NCBI GenBank assembly: GCA_900550935.1
Contig: URUD01000026.1
Span: 1 to 40,162, forward strand
DNA length: 40,162 nucleotides
Direction: 5' to 3'
Origin: an uncultured Roseburia sp.
GTDB taxonomy: Bacteria > Bacillota > Clostridia > Lachnospirales > Lachnospiraceae
The position numbers were made by a program, and so were the translations under genes. The notes beneath the pieces are model-generated. The model made no database searches, was not told the DNA's origin, and saw nothing but the letters and a program-made list of their open reading frames with translations. Below, piece by piece: positions 1 to 8,291 of the stretch (within the stretch, counting starts at the first letter, position 1; each line of letters opens with the position of its first letter).

Positions 1-163
1 GGATAAACGCTGAAGGCATCTAAGCGTGAAGCCCCCCTCAAGATGAGATATCCCATAACGTAAGTTAGTAAGACCCCTTGAAGACGACGAGGTAGATAGG
101 TGAAAGGTGGAAGCACGGTGACGTGTGGAGCTGATTCATACTAATAGGTCGAGGGCTTAACCG
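1..163 (+). rRNA. 23S ribosomal RNA, 3' end (partial)
   Basis: The window opens inside a 23S rRNA gene. The sequence matches the conserved 3' terminal region of bacterial 23S rRNA, including the block with ACTAATAGGTCGAGGGCTTAACC that closes domain VI. The 5' part lies outside the window. The end is placed at the usual position just after GGCTTAACC and could be off by a few bases. Confidence 0.95.
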
Positions 164-332
164 AAGAGGTTAGGTTTGTAATGAAACGCAACGAGATAGA
201 ACGAGAGTTATCTTTAAAGGTAATCGGATGAAAAGACATAGATAAGCAGTGTAAAGAAAAAACTTTACAAAAAAGATGTGAGATGATATATTTAATGTGC
301 AGTTTTGAAGGAGCAATTCTTCAAGGAAATTT
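164..332 (+). other. 23S-tRNA spacer without 5S rRNA
   Basis: This 169-base spacer is AT-rich and holds no recognisable gene. I looked for a 5S rRNA, which often follows 23S, and did not find its conserved helices or its CGAAC-type loop. The spacer probably contains processing sites for the rRNA precursor, but no clean long stem is visible. Confidence 0.6.
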
Positions 333-405
333 TCCTCGATAGCTCAGTCGGTAGAGCACGCGGCTGTTAACCGCGCTGTCGTAGGTTCGAGTCCTACTCG
401 GGGAG
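333..405 (+). tRNA. tRNA-Asn (GTT)
   Basis: A complete cloverleaf can be drawn. The acceptor stem pairs TCCTCGA (333-339) with TCGGGGA (398-404), with a G discriminator at 405. The D arm carries AGCTCAGTCGGTAGAGC and the anticodon arm is CGCGG-CTGTTAA-CCGCG with anticodon GTT at 366-368. The T arm is GTAGG-TTCGAGT-CCTAC. CCA is not encoded. It lies downstream of the 23S gene and is probably transcribed with the rRNA operon. Confidence 0.96.
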
Positions 406-442
406 CTTGAATAAGTTATTATCATTTTAATTGCATAGATAT

Positions 443-513
443 GGCGACATAGCCAAGTGGTAAGGCACGGGTCTGCAACACCCTGAGCACCAGTTCAAAT
501 CTGGTTGTCGCCT
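443..513 (+). tRNA. tRNA-Cys (GCA)
   Basis: The acceptor stem pairs GGCGACA (443-449) with TGTCGCC (506-512), followed by a T discriminator. The anticodon loop CTGCAAC gives anticodon GCA, and the T loop is TTCAAAT. CCA is not encoded. The outermost anticodon-stem pair is a C/T mismatch in my folding, which does not affect the assignment. It lies 37 bases after tRNA-Asn and directly before a terminator, so the two tRNAs end the rRNA transcription unit. Confidence 0.95.
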
Positions 514-517
514 CTTG

Positions 518-550
518 AAACTCCAGTGATTATTCATTGGAGTTTTTTCT
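518..550 (+). terminator. Rho-independent terminator of rRNA/tRNA unit
   Basis: A 12-bp stem, AAACTCCAGTGA (518-529) with TCATTGGAGTTT (534-545) and one G-T pair, has a TTAT loop and is followed by a T run. It closes the tRNA genes and separates them from dapA. Confidence 0.88.
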
Positions 551-641
551 TTGCCAAATCTGACGTTTATCACAGAATAAAAGAAATAGCATAATTTAGA
601 ATAAGTGAAACTGTCTTTTCAAAGGGATATGGAGGTTCCAT

Positions 642-1535
642 ATGAAAGAAAAGAAGATATTTGAAGGTGTAGGAACAGCAATTATTACGCCGATGAAAGA
701 AGATGGAAGCATCAATGAGGCTGTTTTTAAAGATTTAATAGAGTGGCAGGTAAATGAGGGTGCAGATGCAGTTGTGGTTGCAGGTACCACAGGAGAGGCA
801 TCTACGCTTTCGGATGAGGAACATTTAAGGCTGGTCGAGTGTGCAGTTGATGCAGTACAGGGCAGAATACCGGTTATAGCAGGAGCCGGGAGCAACGATA
901 CAGCGCATGCCATTTTCATGGAAAAAGAATGTGAAAAATTAAAAGCAGATGCAATCCTTTCGGTAACGCCCTATTACAATAAAACTTCACAGGAAGGAAT
1001 TTATCAGCATTACAAGGCATGTGCCAATCAGACAACACTGCCAATCTTAGTTTATAATGTACCGTCAAGAACAGGGGTAACCATGATACCACAGACCTAT
1101 CAGCGTTTAGCGGAAATAGATAATATTGTGGGATGTAAAGAAGCAGGAACAGATATGGCACGGCTGGCGGAGACTGCAGCATTATGTGGCAAAGGATTTG
1201 CCGTTTATTCCGGTAATGATGATCTGATCGTTCCAACAATGGCATTAGGAGCATCCGGGGTAATCTCTGTTCTTTCCAATCTGGTACCGAGGCAGGTCCA
1301 TGATCTGGTAATGGAGTGTCTGCACGAAGACTGGGAGCAGGCGAGAAAGCTCCAGTTTTATTATATGGAACTGAATAAAGCATTGTTTTCAGATGTAAGT
1401 CCAATGCCGGTAAAATATGCAATGAAACAGATTGGATTTGATGTAGGCGTATGTCGTCTTCCGCTGTGTGAAATGAGTAATGAGAAAAAAAGAAAAATGC
1501 AGGATATTCTGGATAAATATTGTATAAAAAAGTGA
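642..1535 (+). CDS. dapA: 4-hydroxy-tetrahydrodipicolinate synthase
   Basis: DapA condenses pyruvate with aspartate semialdehyde at the first committed step of lysine and diaminopimelate synthesis in the cytoplasm. The 297-residue length is normal for this (beta/alpha)8 family. Visible hallmarks are GTTGE at 48-52 (substrate threonines), the YYN element at 111-113, YNVPSRTG at 138-145 with the catalytic tyrosine and the carboxylate-binding arginine (R143), and the Schiff-base lysine in GCKEAG (K166). The start is supported by GGAGG at 631-635, six bases before ATG. The gene stands alone between the tRNA terminator and a chemotaxis receptor gene. The paralogous N-acetylneuraminate lyases share the fold, but the motif set and context-free length favour DapA. 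Confidence 0.93.
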   Translation: MKEKKIFEGVGTAIITPMKEDGSINEAVFKDLIEWQVNEGADAVVVAGTTGEASTLSDEEHLRLVECAVDAVQGRIPVIAGAGSNDTAHAIFMEKECEKLKADAILSVTPYYNKTSQEGIYQHYKACANQTTLPILVYNVPSRTGVTMIPQTYQRLAEIDNIVGCKEAGTDMARLAETAALCGKGFAVYSGNDDLIVPTMALGASGVISVLSNLVPRQVHDLVMECLHEDWEQARKLQFYYMELNKALFSDVSPMPVKYAMKQIGFDVGVCRLPLCEMSNEKKRKMQDILDKYCIKK

Positions 1536-1630
1536 AAATTTAACAAAAGATACCTTTTTAATTCTGGTTTTATATGTTATTATGAATAATATATATAGGT
1601 AAAGGATACAAAAGCAGGGGGTAATGTTTT

Positions 1631-3793
1631 ATGACCAGACAGTTTCAAAAGATAAAGCCACAAAAAGAACCAAAAATGGTGAAAAAAGGAAAGGAGTCAA
1701 AAGTAAAACAGAAATCTGTTCAGGGAAAACAGAAAAAAAGCGGTAATGCAATGTTATTTGGCATTCGTACCAAAATATTTATCTGTTTTCTTGTGCCGAT
1801 TTTCTTTTTGGTTTTCGTAGGCATCATTTCTTATGAAAAGGCAGCGGAAGGGATGACAGAGACATTCTGCGAGTCCAGCCAGCAGACTATTCGTATGGCA
1901 GGAGAATATATTGATGTCGGAAACTCGTTTATTGAATCAGAAGCATTAAAATATGCGTTTAATTCACAGCTCGGCAAATATCTGATGGGATTATATGAAG
2001 TAGATCTGATTCAGAGAAAAGAAATTTTAAACAGTGTAAGTTCAGATATCAGAGCATCTCAGGTAGCGAATGATTTCATTAATAACATTTTCATTGTTAC
2101 CAATGAGGAATTGCAGATGTTTACGACATCCGGAACCAATAACAAAAAGGGCAATTATACAGATTACAACAATGAAGTTATGGCACTCTCTGAAAATGGA
2201 ACCAAGGCGCCGGCGTGGATCGATAGCCATGCCTCTTTGGATGATTATTTAGGATTGTCATCTTCAGATTATATCTTATCTTATGAGACAACACCACAGA
2301 CTGGAAAGGGATATATTGTCATTGATGTCAGCTCTTATGCAATCAAGACATTCCTGAGCAATCTGGATCTTGGAACTGGAAGTATTGTCGGTTTTGTCAG
2401 TCCGAATGGAAAAGAAATCATCTGTGAAAATCTCGAAGAGGGACAGGAAGGCAGACTTGCTGAGGGCGAGAGCGTATTCTATGGACAGGATTTTTACACT
2501 GGTTTAGAGGAAAAAGAAGGATTAAAAGAAGTTAAATATCAGGGAAGCAATTATCTGTTTTTATATAGCAGAAGTGATGTCACAGGTGCATCGGTATGTG
2601 CACTGGTACCGATGTCTGTTGTAACCGGTCAGGCAGATTCAATTAAAAACATTACAATTGCAGTCGTTGTAGTTGCCGTGATCGTAGCAGCAATGATCGG
2701 TCTGTTTATTACAACCGGAATCCAGAAAAACATGAAACGTATTTCTGGAAGACTGGAAGAGGTTGCAGAAGGAAATCTGACAACCCAGGTTAAAGTAAAA
2801 GGTCGTGATGAGTTTAATAATCTGGCAGTTGTTGCCAACCATATGATCAACAATAACAAGAAGTTAGTCCAGAAGGTAAGCGGTGCAACGCAGACCCTGG
2901 AACTTTCTGCAAAGGAAGTAAGAGAAGCATCCAACGTAATGCAGGACTACTCCGCAAATATCACGCAGGCAATTGATGAGATCAATGAGGGAATTGTAAG
3001 ACAGTCTGAACATGCCCAGGAGTGTGTAAGAAAGACAGATACCCTTTCTGAAGAGATCCGTGAAGTAAGTCGTATTGTTGACAGCGTAGAAAAACTGGTT
3101 ACCGAAGCAGAGAATATGATCCATCAGGGTACTGAGATGGTAAGAGAGCTCGGAAGCCGTGCTACAGAGACGACAGAGATCACGGTCAAGGTAGAAGAAA
3201 GCATTGAAGAATTAAAACGTGAGTCCGAGATCATCAACGAGTTTGTAGAGACGATCACGGATATTTCAGAGCAGACGAATTTGTTGTCACTGAATGCGTC
3301 AATTGAAGCAGCACGTGCAGGAGAAGCCGGCAGGGGATTTGCAGTGGTGGCTGAAGAAATCAGAAAACTCGCAGACCACTCAGCAGAGGCAGCCGGTGAG
3401 ATCCAGAACAATGTAACACATATTACAGATCAGACAGTAATAAGTGTAGAAAATGCAAAAGAAGCCCGTGAGATGGTAACTTCACAGACAGCTGCTGTAC
3501 AGGAGATCGTCAGCGTATTTGAAGATATGAACCAATGTATGCAGAATCTGTTTGAGGGATTAAAAGAAATTGTTACCAGTACAGAGCAGGCAGACCGGGA
3601 GCGTGAAGATGCTGTATCTGCTGTCAAGAATATATCAGATATCATTGAAGAGACGGCAGAAGGTGCAAAGATTGTTCAGAATGTCGCTGCAAAATTAAAA
3701 GAAAATGTAGAGAACATGAACAATACAGCTGAGTCGCTGGGAACTAATATGAATGATCTGAAAACAGAGATTTCAGTATTTAAGACCGAGTAG
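1631..3793 (+). CDS. Methyl-accepting chemotaxis protein
   Basis: This 720-residue transmembrane chemoreceptor passes ligand signals to CheA/CheW and so to the flagellar motor. Order of parts: a lysine-rich cytoplasmic tail (about 1-42), transmembrane segment 1 (about 48-67), an extracellular sensor of about 270 residues that resembles a double-Cache domain in size, transmembrane segment 2 (about 340-362), a HAMP linker (about 363-415) and a long signalling coiled coil. The conserved hairpin tip is clear at 547-581, containing EQTNLLSLNASIEAARAGE and GRGFAVVAEE. No C-terminal CheR-docking pentapeptide is seen. The ligand cannot be told from sequence. A run AGGGGG lies just before ATG 1631. 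The tail of roughly 40 residues rich in K and Q before the first membrane segment is unusual for the family. Confidence 0.93.
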   Translation: MTRQFQKIKPQKEPKMVKKGKESKVKQKSVQGKQKKSGNAMLFGIRTKIFICFLVPIFFLVFVGIISYEKAAEGMTETFCESSQQTIRMAGEYIDVGNSFIESEALKYAFNSQLGKYLMGLYEVDLIQRKEILNSVSSDIRASQVANDFINNIFIVTNEELQMFTTSGTNNKKGNYTDYNNEVMALSENGTKAPAWIDSHASLDDYLGLSSSDYILSYETTPQTGKGYIVIDVSSYAIKTFLSNLDLGTGSIVGFVSPNGKEIICENLEEGQEGRLAEGESVFYGQDFYTGLEEKEGLKEVKYQGSNYLFLYSRSDVTGASVCALVPMSVVTGQADSIKNITIAVVVVAVIVAAMIGLFITTGIQKNMKRISGRLEEVAEGNLTTQVKVKGRDEFNNLAVVANHMINNNKKLVQKVSGATQTLELSAKEVREASNVMQDYSANITQAIDEINEGIVRQSEHAQECVRKTDTLSEEIREVSRIVDSVEKLVTEAENMIHQGTEMVRELGSRATETTEITVKVEESIEELKRESEIINEFVETITDISEQTNLLSLNASIEAARAGEAGRGFAVVAEEIRKLADHSAEAAGEIQNNVTHITDQTVISVENAKEAREMVTSQTAAVQEIVSVFEDMNQCMQNLFEGLKEIVTSTEQADREREDAVSAVKNISDIIEETAEGAKIVQNVAAKLKENVENMNNTAESLGTNMNDLKTEISVFKTE

Positions 3794-3821
3794 CAGGAAC
3801 AGAAAAAATAATGTAATTTTA

Positions 3822-3862
3822 AAAAGATGGGAAATTGAATGCAACAATTTCCCATCTTTTTT
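3822..3862 (+). terminator. Rho-independent terminator after chemoreceptor
   Basis: A perfect 15-bp stem, AAAAGATGGGAAATT (3822-3836) with AATTTCCCATCTTTT (3846-3860), is followed by T residues. It ends the chemoreceptor transcript and isolates the following sigma-factor operon. Confidence 0.92.
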
Positions 3863-3912
3863 AGACTATATATATGACAGGTAATTCATGGAAAACGGAA
3901 ATGAGGAATGTT

Positions 3913-4431
3913 ATGGAAAATTACTTAAAGAAAGTAAAAAGAGCAAAACATGGCGACACAGAAGCATTCGCAGAATTGTATAGTGAGGTGTATGAAAACA
4001 TGTATCGGTTCGCCTTATATACATTGCGCAATACGTCTGATGCGGAGGATGCTGTCAGTGAGGCAGTGACGGATGCATTTGCAACGATCCATAAGTTGAG
4101 AACAGAGGATGCATTTAAAAGCTGGATCTTTCGTATTTTATCCAACAAATGCAAGGATAAGCTCCGGGGATATCTGCAAAAGGAAGAGGAATTAAAAGAA
4201 GAGACGTTGCAGGATGAGCCAGAAGCGGGGCTGACGGAGCGTATTATGGTAAAAAATACATTTTTTGAGCTGTCCGATGAGGAAAGGCTTATTATCAGTA
4301 TGCATCTTTTTGCAGGTTATACGAGCAGGGAGATTGCTGACGTTTTGCAGATGAATGAGAATACTGTCCGTTCCAAAGAGAGCCGGGGACTGAAAAAAAT
4401 GGCTGGAAAATTAGAGGATATCAGAGAGTAA
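3913..4431 (+). CDS. ECF-type RNA polymerase sigma factor
   Basis: A 172-residue sigma-70 family protein with only regions 2 and 4, as in extracytoplasmic-function sigma factors. Region 2 covers about 14-86 and includes the DAEDAVSEAVTDAF helix and the WIFRIL core-contact segment. Region 4 covers about 118-165, with a helix-turn-helix of the form GYTSREIADVLQMNENTVRSK. The frame is open upstream to ATG 3874, but GAGGAA at 3903-3908 sits four bases before ATG 3913 and nothing like a ribosome site precedes 3874, so 3913 is preferred. The next gene begins 29 bases downstream and encodes a single-pass membrane protein, the usual position of a cognate anti-sigma factor. Its target promoters are unknown. 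Confidence 0.88.
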   Translation: MENYLKKVKRAKHGDTEAFAELYSEVYENMYRFALYTLRNTSDAEDAVSEAVTDAFATIHKLRTEDAFKSWIFRILSNKCKDKLRGYLQKEEELKEETLQDEPEAGLTERIMVKNTFFELSDEERLIISMHLFAGYTSREIADVLQMNENTVRSKESRGLKKMAGKLEDIRE

Positions 4432-4460
4432 CAAGGGTTAATAGAAAAGAGGTTTATGCT

Positions 4461-6521
4461 ATGACAGAAAAAGAAGTATTAGAAATGATAAAAGAATCAG
4501 CAGAAAAAGAAAAAATGCCAGATGCATTACGACCGGAACAGATAAAGGAAAAACTACAGGCAACAAAACAAAAAAAAGCAGGAAAATGGCTTGCAGCAAG
4601 CAGGGTGGCTGCAGTGGCACTTGTGCTGTTCTTAGGAGGTGCTGTCGGATTACAGACATTGTATCTGCATTCGGGGGACGAGGCGTATACATCTGGGTCA
4701 GCGGAAGTCGGACAGCCTGAAATGATGGCGGAGGAGGATACGGAAGAAGAGTCGGTTTCTATCACTGCCAAAAAGGACGCGGGAAAGTTGTATACGGTAG
4801 CGAAAAATTACGATGAAGTTTACGATGCGCTGCAGGCGCAGAGCAAAGAGAGGGAGATTTATGAGACGACCATTGATCCGGAATATTCGTTTCTATTTAA
4901 TGAAGGTAGCAGTACCAGTGGTGCGGATTCATCTATGAGCACAGGAACGGCTGAAATTGCAATGGAGGACAGCGTAACATATGCACAGACGGAAAGCAGT
5001 ACAGCCGTAAATTATTCCAAAACCAACGTCCAGATGGAGGGTGTGGATGAAAGCGATATTGTAAAAACAGATGGATCTTATCTCTATACGGTATCCAGAG
5101 GCAAGGTCATTATTACCGATATCCGGAACGGAGATTTAAAGGAAGCAGGGGAGATCAATGTGGTATCCGACCAGGCGGCAGATGACATTTTAGAAATGTA
5201 TGTCGCAGGAAAGCAGTTGAATCTGATCGTACAAAGAGAGAGTACCGGGCTGACAAAGGAGAGTACATCAAAAAATAAAAAGGACGTGTATTCGGTATCT
5301 TCTGACGTGCAGACACAGATCCTGACTTACGATATTTCTGATCCAAAGAAGCCGGAACAGACCGGAACGATGACACAGGATGGCTATTACCACACTTCGC
5401 GCAAGATAGGGGATATTATTTATCTGTTTACTGATAAAAGTATGAGTTATCCATCTCTTACGAAGGAAGAGGCGGTTCTTGATGATGAGGTAAGTGGATG
5501 GATCCCGCTTGTAAATGGGAAAGCGGTAGAGGCGGATTGCATTTATCTGTCTGATTCTGCACAGCAGGGTCTTGTGATCTCCGCCATGGATGTGAAAAAA
5601 CCAAACAAAGTTGTGGATAATACCGTGATCTTAAATGGATATGTGGATATCTATGTGAGCACAGATGCGGTATATCTGTATCAGACCGATTATGCCAGCA
5701 GTGATGTTACCACACAGATCGCCAAGTTTGAGCTTTCTAATGGCAGTATTAATGCGGTAGATGCCGCTTCTGTAAAGGGGGAGATCCGGGATACCTTTGC
5801 AATTAATGAATCGAATGGAAGTTTAAGGGTGCTGACAACAGCAGATGCGTTTACTGGCGAGAGCACAAATGGATTGTATCTGTTTGATAAAAATATGAAA
5901 ATGACAGGAAAACTGGAAAATATTGCAGAGGGCGAGGAAATATACGCTGCCAGATACCTGGGAAATATGGCATATTTTGTGACCTACCGCAATACCGATC
6001 CGTTGTTTGCAGTGGATCTGTCCGATGTAACGAAACCGGAGCTGATCGGTGAGTTGAAAATTACCGGATTTTCGGAGTATCTGCATTTCTGGGGCAAGGA
6101 TAAGCTGGTTGGTATTGGTTATGAGACGGATCCAAAGACTGGAGAACAGAAAGGATTAAAACTGACTATGTTTGATCTTTCGAATCCAAAAGATCTAAAA
6201 GAACTTAATACAGTTGTACTGAAAAATGTAGATTACAGTCAGGCATTGTATGAATATAAAGCCGTGCTCGCAGATGCAGATGAAAATTTATTTGGATTTA
6301 CAACGGAAGATTATACAACAGGTCAGATAAATTATCTGTTATTCTCCTGGGAAAATGGAGCATTTAAAAATCTTCTTACCGATAAAGTATCCGATAATTT
6401 TTCCATGGATGAATATCGTGGTGTTTACGTGGGAGAAATGTTTTATATTGTAAACCGGGATGGCATACGTTCTTATGACAGAAAAAATGGGTATCATTTT
6501 TGCAAAGAGCTGTTATTCTAA
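4461..6521 (+). CDS. Membrane-anchored beta-propeller protein, likely sigma-factor partner
   Basis: A 686-residue protein with a short charged cytoplasmic N-terminus (about 1-42, including a MPDALRPEQI segment), one transmembrane helix (about 43-66), a low-complexity Ser/Thr/Glu linker, and a large extracellular part. From about residue 165 it carries the TNVQMEGVDESDIVKTDG signature typical of Pfam beta-propeller domain PF09826, followed by repeated blade-like segments such as VYLYQTDYASSD and VGIGYETDPKTGEQKG. The topology (small inside domain, one helix, large outside sensor) and the location right after an ECF sigma gene suggest it holds the sigma factor at the membrane and senses something outside. 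I see no diagnostic anti-sigma zinc motif, so that role is inferred. AGAGG precedes the ATG. Confidence 0.8.
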   Translation: MTEKEVLEMIKESAEKEKMPDALRPEQIKEKLQATKQKKAGKWLAASRVAAVALVLFLGGAVGLQTLYLHSGDEAYTSGSAEVGQPEMMAEEDTEEESVSITAKKDAGKLYTVAKNYDEVYDALQAQSKEREIYETTIDPEYSFLFNEGSSTSGADSSMSTGTAEIAMEDSVTYAQTESSTAVNYSKTNVQMEGVDESDIVKTDGSYLYTVSRGKVIITDIRNGDLKEAGEINVVSDQAADDILEMYVAGKQLNLIVQRESTGLTKESTSKNKKDVYSVSSDVQTQILTYDISDPKKPEQTGTMTQDGYYHTSRKIGDIIYLFTDKSMSYPSLTKEEAVLDDEVSGWIPLVNGKAVEADCIYLSDSAQQGLVISAMDVKKPNKVVDNTVILNGYVDIYVSTDAVYLYQTDYASSDVTTQIAKFELSNGSINAVDAASVKGEIRDTFAINESNGSLRVLTTADAFTGESTNGLYLFDKNMKMTGKLENIAEGEEIYAARYLGNMAYFVTYRNTDPLFAVDLSDVTKPELIGELKITGFSEYLHFWGKDKLVGIGYETDPKTGEQKGLKLTMFDLSNPKDLKELNTVVLKNVDYSQALYEYKAVLADADENLFGFTTEDYTTGQINYLLFSWENGAFKNLLTDKVSDNFSMDEYRGVYVGEMFYIVNRDGIRSYDRKNGYHFCKELLF

Positions 6522-6568
6522 GGGAAATGGCAAAATTATGCGTAAATGATGTAATCTACGGATTCCCC

Positions 6569-6597
6569 TTTTTATTTAATGGGGGATATAGTATAAT
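6569..6597 (+). promoter_or_regulatory. Probable promoter of diguanylate cyclase gene
   Basis: A consensus -10 TATAAT at 6592-6597 is preceded 17 bases upstream by a weak -35, TTTTTA (6569-6574). The -35 lies in the loop of a short inverted repeat, ATTCCCC (6562-6568) with GGGGGAT (6581-6587), which might be an operator or the remnant of a terminator for the upstream gene. There is no T run, so it is not called as a terminator. Confidence 0.5.
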
Positions 6598-6656
6598 AAA
6601 GAGCGTAGGAAAAAGGTAACAATGCACTTTATGATACATGAAACAGTAGGTTATAT

Positions 6657-8279
6657 ATGAAAAAAAGAAATAAAACAATAACTGCATATCATGTCATAGG
6701 ATTGATCGGATTTATTCTGGTTATTTTAAGTTTGATTTTCGGAAAAGAGAATTTATATGACAAATCTGTTGAAGCAGAATCGTATGAGATCAAGCCTGTA
6801 TCGATAGAACAGAAAACAGATTGGATTCGTGAATATACATTATCTATGAGGGAAACATCAAAAGACCAATCCTGTCTGTTTTTTTATACCAATCATAAAT
6901 TTGTTCATGTCTATGCAGATGGAAATTTAATTTACGCATTGGAGACGACACATTCTCCGTTTGGAAATACAACAGGATCTGTCTGCAACTTTGTAGAAAT
7001 ACCTGCTTCGGCAGATCAGGTTGTGGTTACCATTGAGGCGGCATATCGGAGCGGTCAGAACTATTCAGTCGATTTTGAAATGTGCAATGCGCTGGAGAAG
7101 TTTCGCTCGATGCAGCGAAGGTCTGTGCCAGGTGTACTGATCAGTGTTATGAACATTTTTCTCGGACTTTGTATGGTCATATACCGGTTTTTTGTAAGAA
7201 AAAAGGTGTATGTTGGAAGAGAACTGTTATACTTAGGTATTCTCTGTGTGGACATGGGATTTTGGACTTTTATGGAGTCCGATATGATCAATCTGATGGT
7301 CCCGAATCATGTTGCAATTTCATTTATAGCGTTTGTCTGTCTGATGCTGCTTGGAATGCCATTTGTACTTTTTGTCAAATATTTTTTCCATGCACAGGAT
7401 CGTATTTTGTACCGGGTTTTGTTGATCTTGCAGGAATGTTCGGCAGTTATTCTTTTAGTATTGCATTTTACAGGGATTGCCCAGTTAAAGGAAACAGCAT
7501 CTGTCACACATCTGATGATTTTTCTTTCCATTCTTTATTTTTTCTTTATTTTGCTGGGAAAAATGAGAGACAGGGATGTGCAGCAGCGGATCAAAGTAAG
7601 TCTGATCGGTTTTCTGATCATGTTTATATCGATGCTGGTCGATCTGTTTACCTATTATAATGGAGCGCGCCAGGGGGACGTCATTGGAAAGATTGGCTTT
7701 TTAATTTATGTGATCATGCTGGGATATATTACGTTAAAAGGAACGATTGCAAGAATGCAGGAGGGCAGCAGGGCGGAATTTTATCATGAACTTGCGGAGC
7801 GGGATATGTTTACAGACACTTATAACCGCAATGCTTATGAGAGTGACGTTGCTGCTTATGGAAAAAAGAGAGACACGTTGGTGATTACTTTTGATCTGAA
7901 TAATCTGAAGTTTCATAATGATCATTTTGGACATAATTTCGGTGATAAATATATCAAGGATGCTGCAGTGATCATCAAAAAGGTATTTCAGAAATATGGG
8001 AAAATATACCGGATTGGCGGGGATGAGTTTTGTATCCTGATCGATTCCCGTGTATGGTGTCCGGTGGACCGGCTTTTACTGGATATGCAGGACATGCAGG
8101 ATGCTTATAATGAAAAAACACAGGTTGTCCACATGCAGATTGCCTATGGTTATGCATGGTTTGATGAAAATCAGGATCAGGATCTGGAACACACAAGAAA
8201 TCGTGCAGATAAGCGCATGTATGAGAATAAGGACAAACAGAAAGCAAATGACAGTTGGATAAAAACAAGACGAGTATAG
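6657..8279 (+). CDS. Membrane diguanylate cyclase (7TM sensor + GGDEF)
   Basis: A 540-residue protein expected to make cyclic di-GMP from GTP at the inner face of the membrane. It has an N-terminal transmembrane helix (about 11-28), an extracellular domain of about 130 residues rich in beta strands, a block of about seven hydrophobic segments (about 158-362), and a C-terminal GGDEF domain (about 380-530). The layout resembles 7TMR-DISM receptors fused to an output domain. The catalytic GGDEF is intact at 454-458 and the metal/substrate segment FDLNNLKFHNDHFGH is present, so activity is expected. The positions where an RxxD inhibitory site normally lies, just upstream of GGDEF, read QKYG, so product inhibition through that site is unlikely. 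The ribosome site before ATG 6657 is weak (AGTAGG). The esterase gene follows after 12 bases. Confidence 0.86.
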   Translation: MKKRNKTITAYHVIGLIGFILVILSLIFGKENLYDKSVEAESYEIKPVSIEQKTDWIREYTLSMRETSKDQSCLFFYTNHKFVHVYADGNLIYALETTHSPFGNTTGSVCNFVEIPASADQVVVTIEAAYRSGQNYSVDFEMCNALEKFRSMQRRSVPGVLISVMNIFLGLCMVIYRFFVRKKVYVGRELLYLGILCVDMGFWTFMESDMINLMVPNHVAISFIAFVCLMLLGMPFVLFVKYFFHAQDRILYRVLLILQECSAVILLVLHFTGIAQLKETASVTHLMIFLSILYFFFILLGKMRDRDVQQRIKVSLIGFLIMFISMLVDLFTYYNGARQGDVIGKIGFLIYVIMLGYITLKGTIARMQEGSRAEFYHELAERDMFTDTYNRNAYESDVAAYGKKRDTLVITFDLNNLKFHNDHFGHNFGDKYIKDAAVIIKKVFQKYGKIYRIGGDEFCILIDSRVWCPVDRLLLDMQDMQDAYNEKTQVVHMQIAYGYAWFDENQDQDLEHTRNRADKRMYENKDKQKANDSWIKTRRV

Positions 8280-8291
8280 GAGCAGACGGTA

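Noticed and set aside
443..640. tRNA-Cys as an integration site
   Set aside because: No integrase gene and no repeated tRNA 3' end were seen in the window.
7082..7660. 192-codon open frame on the plus strand inside the cyclase gene
   Set aside because: It overlaps the transmembrane part of a clear GGDEF protein in another frame and shows no family motif or ribosome site.
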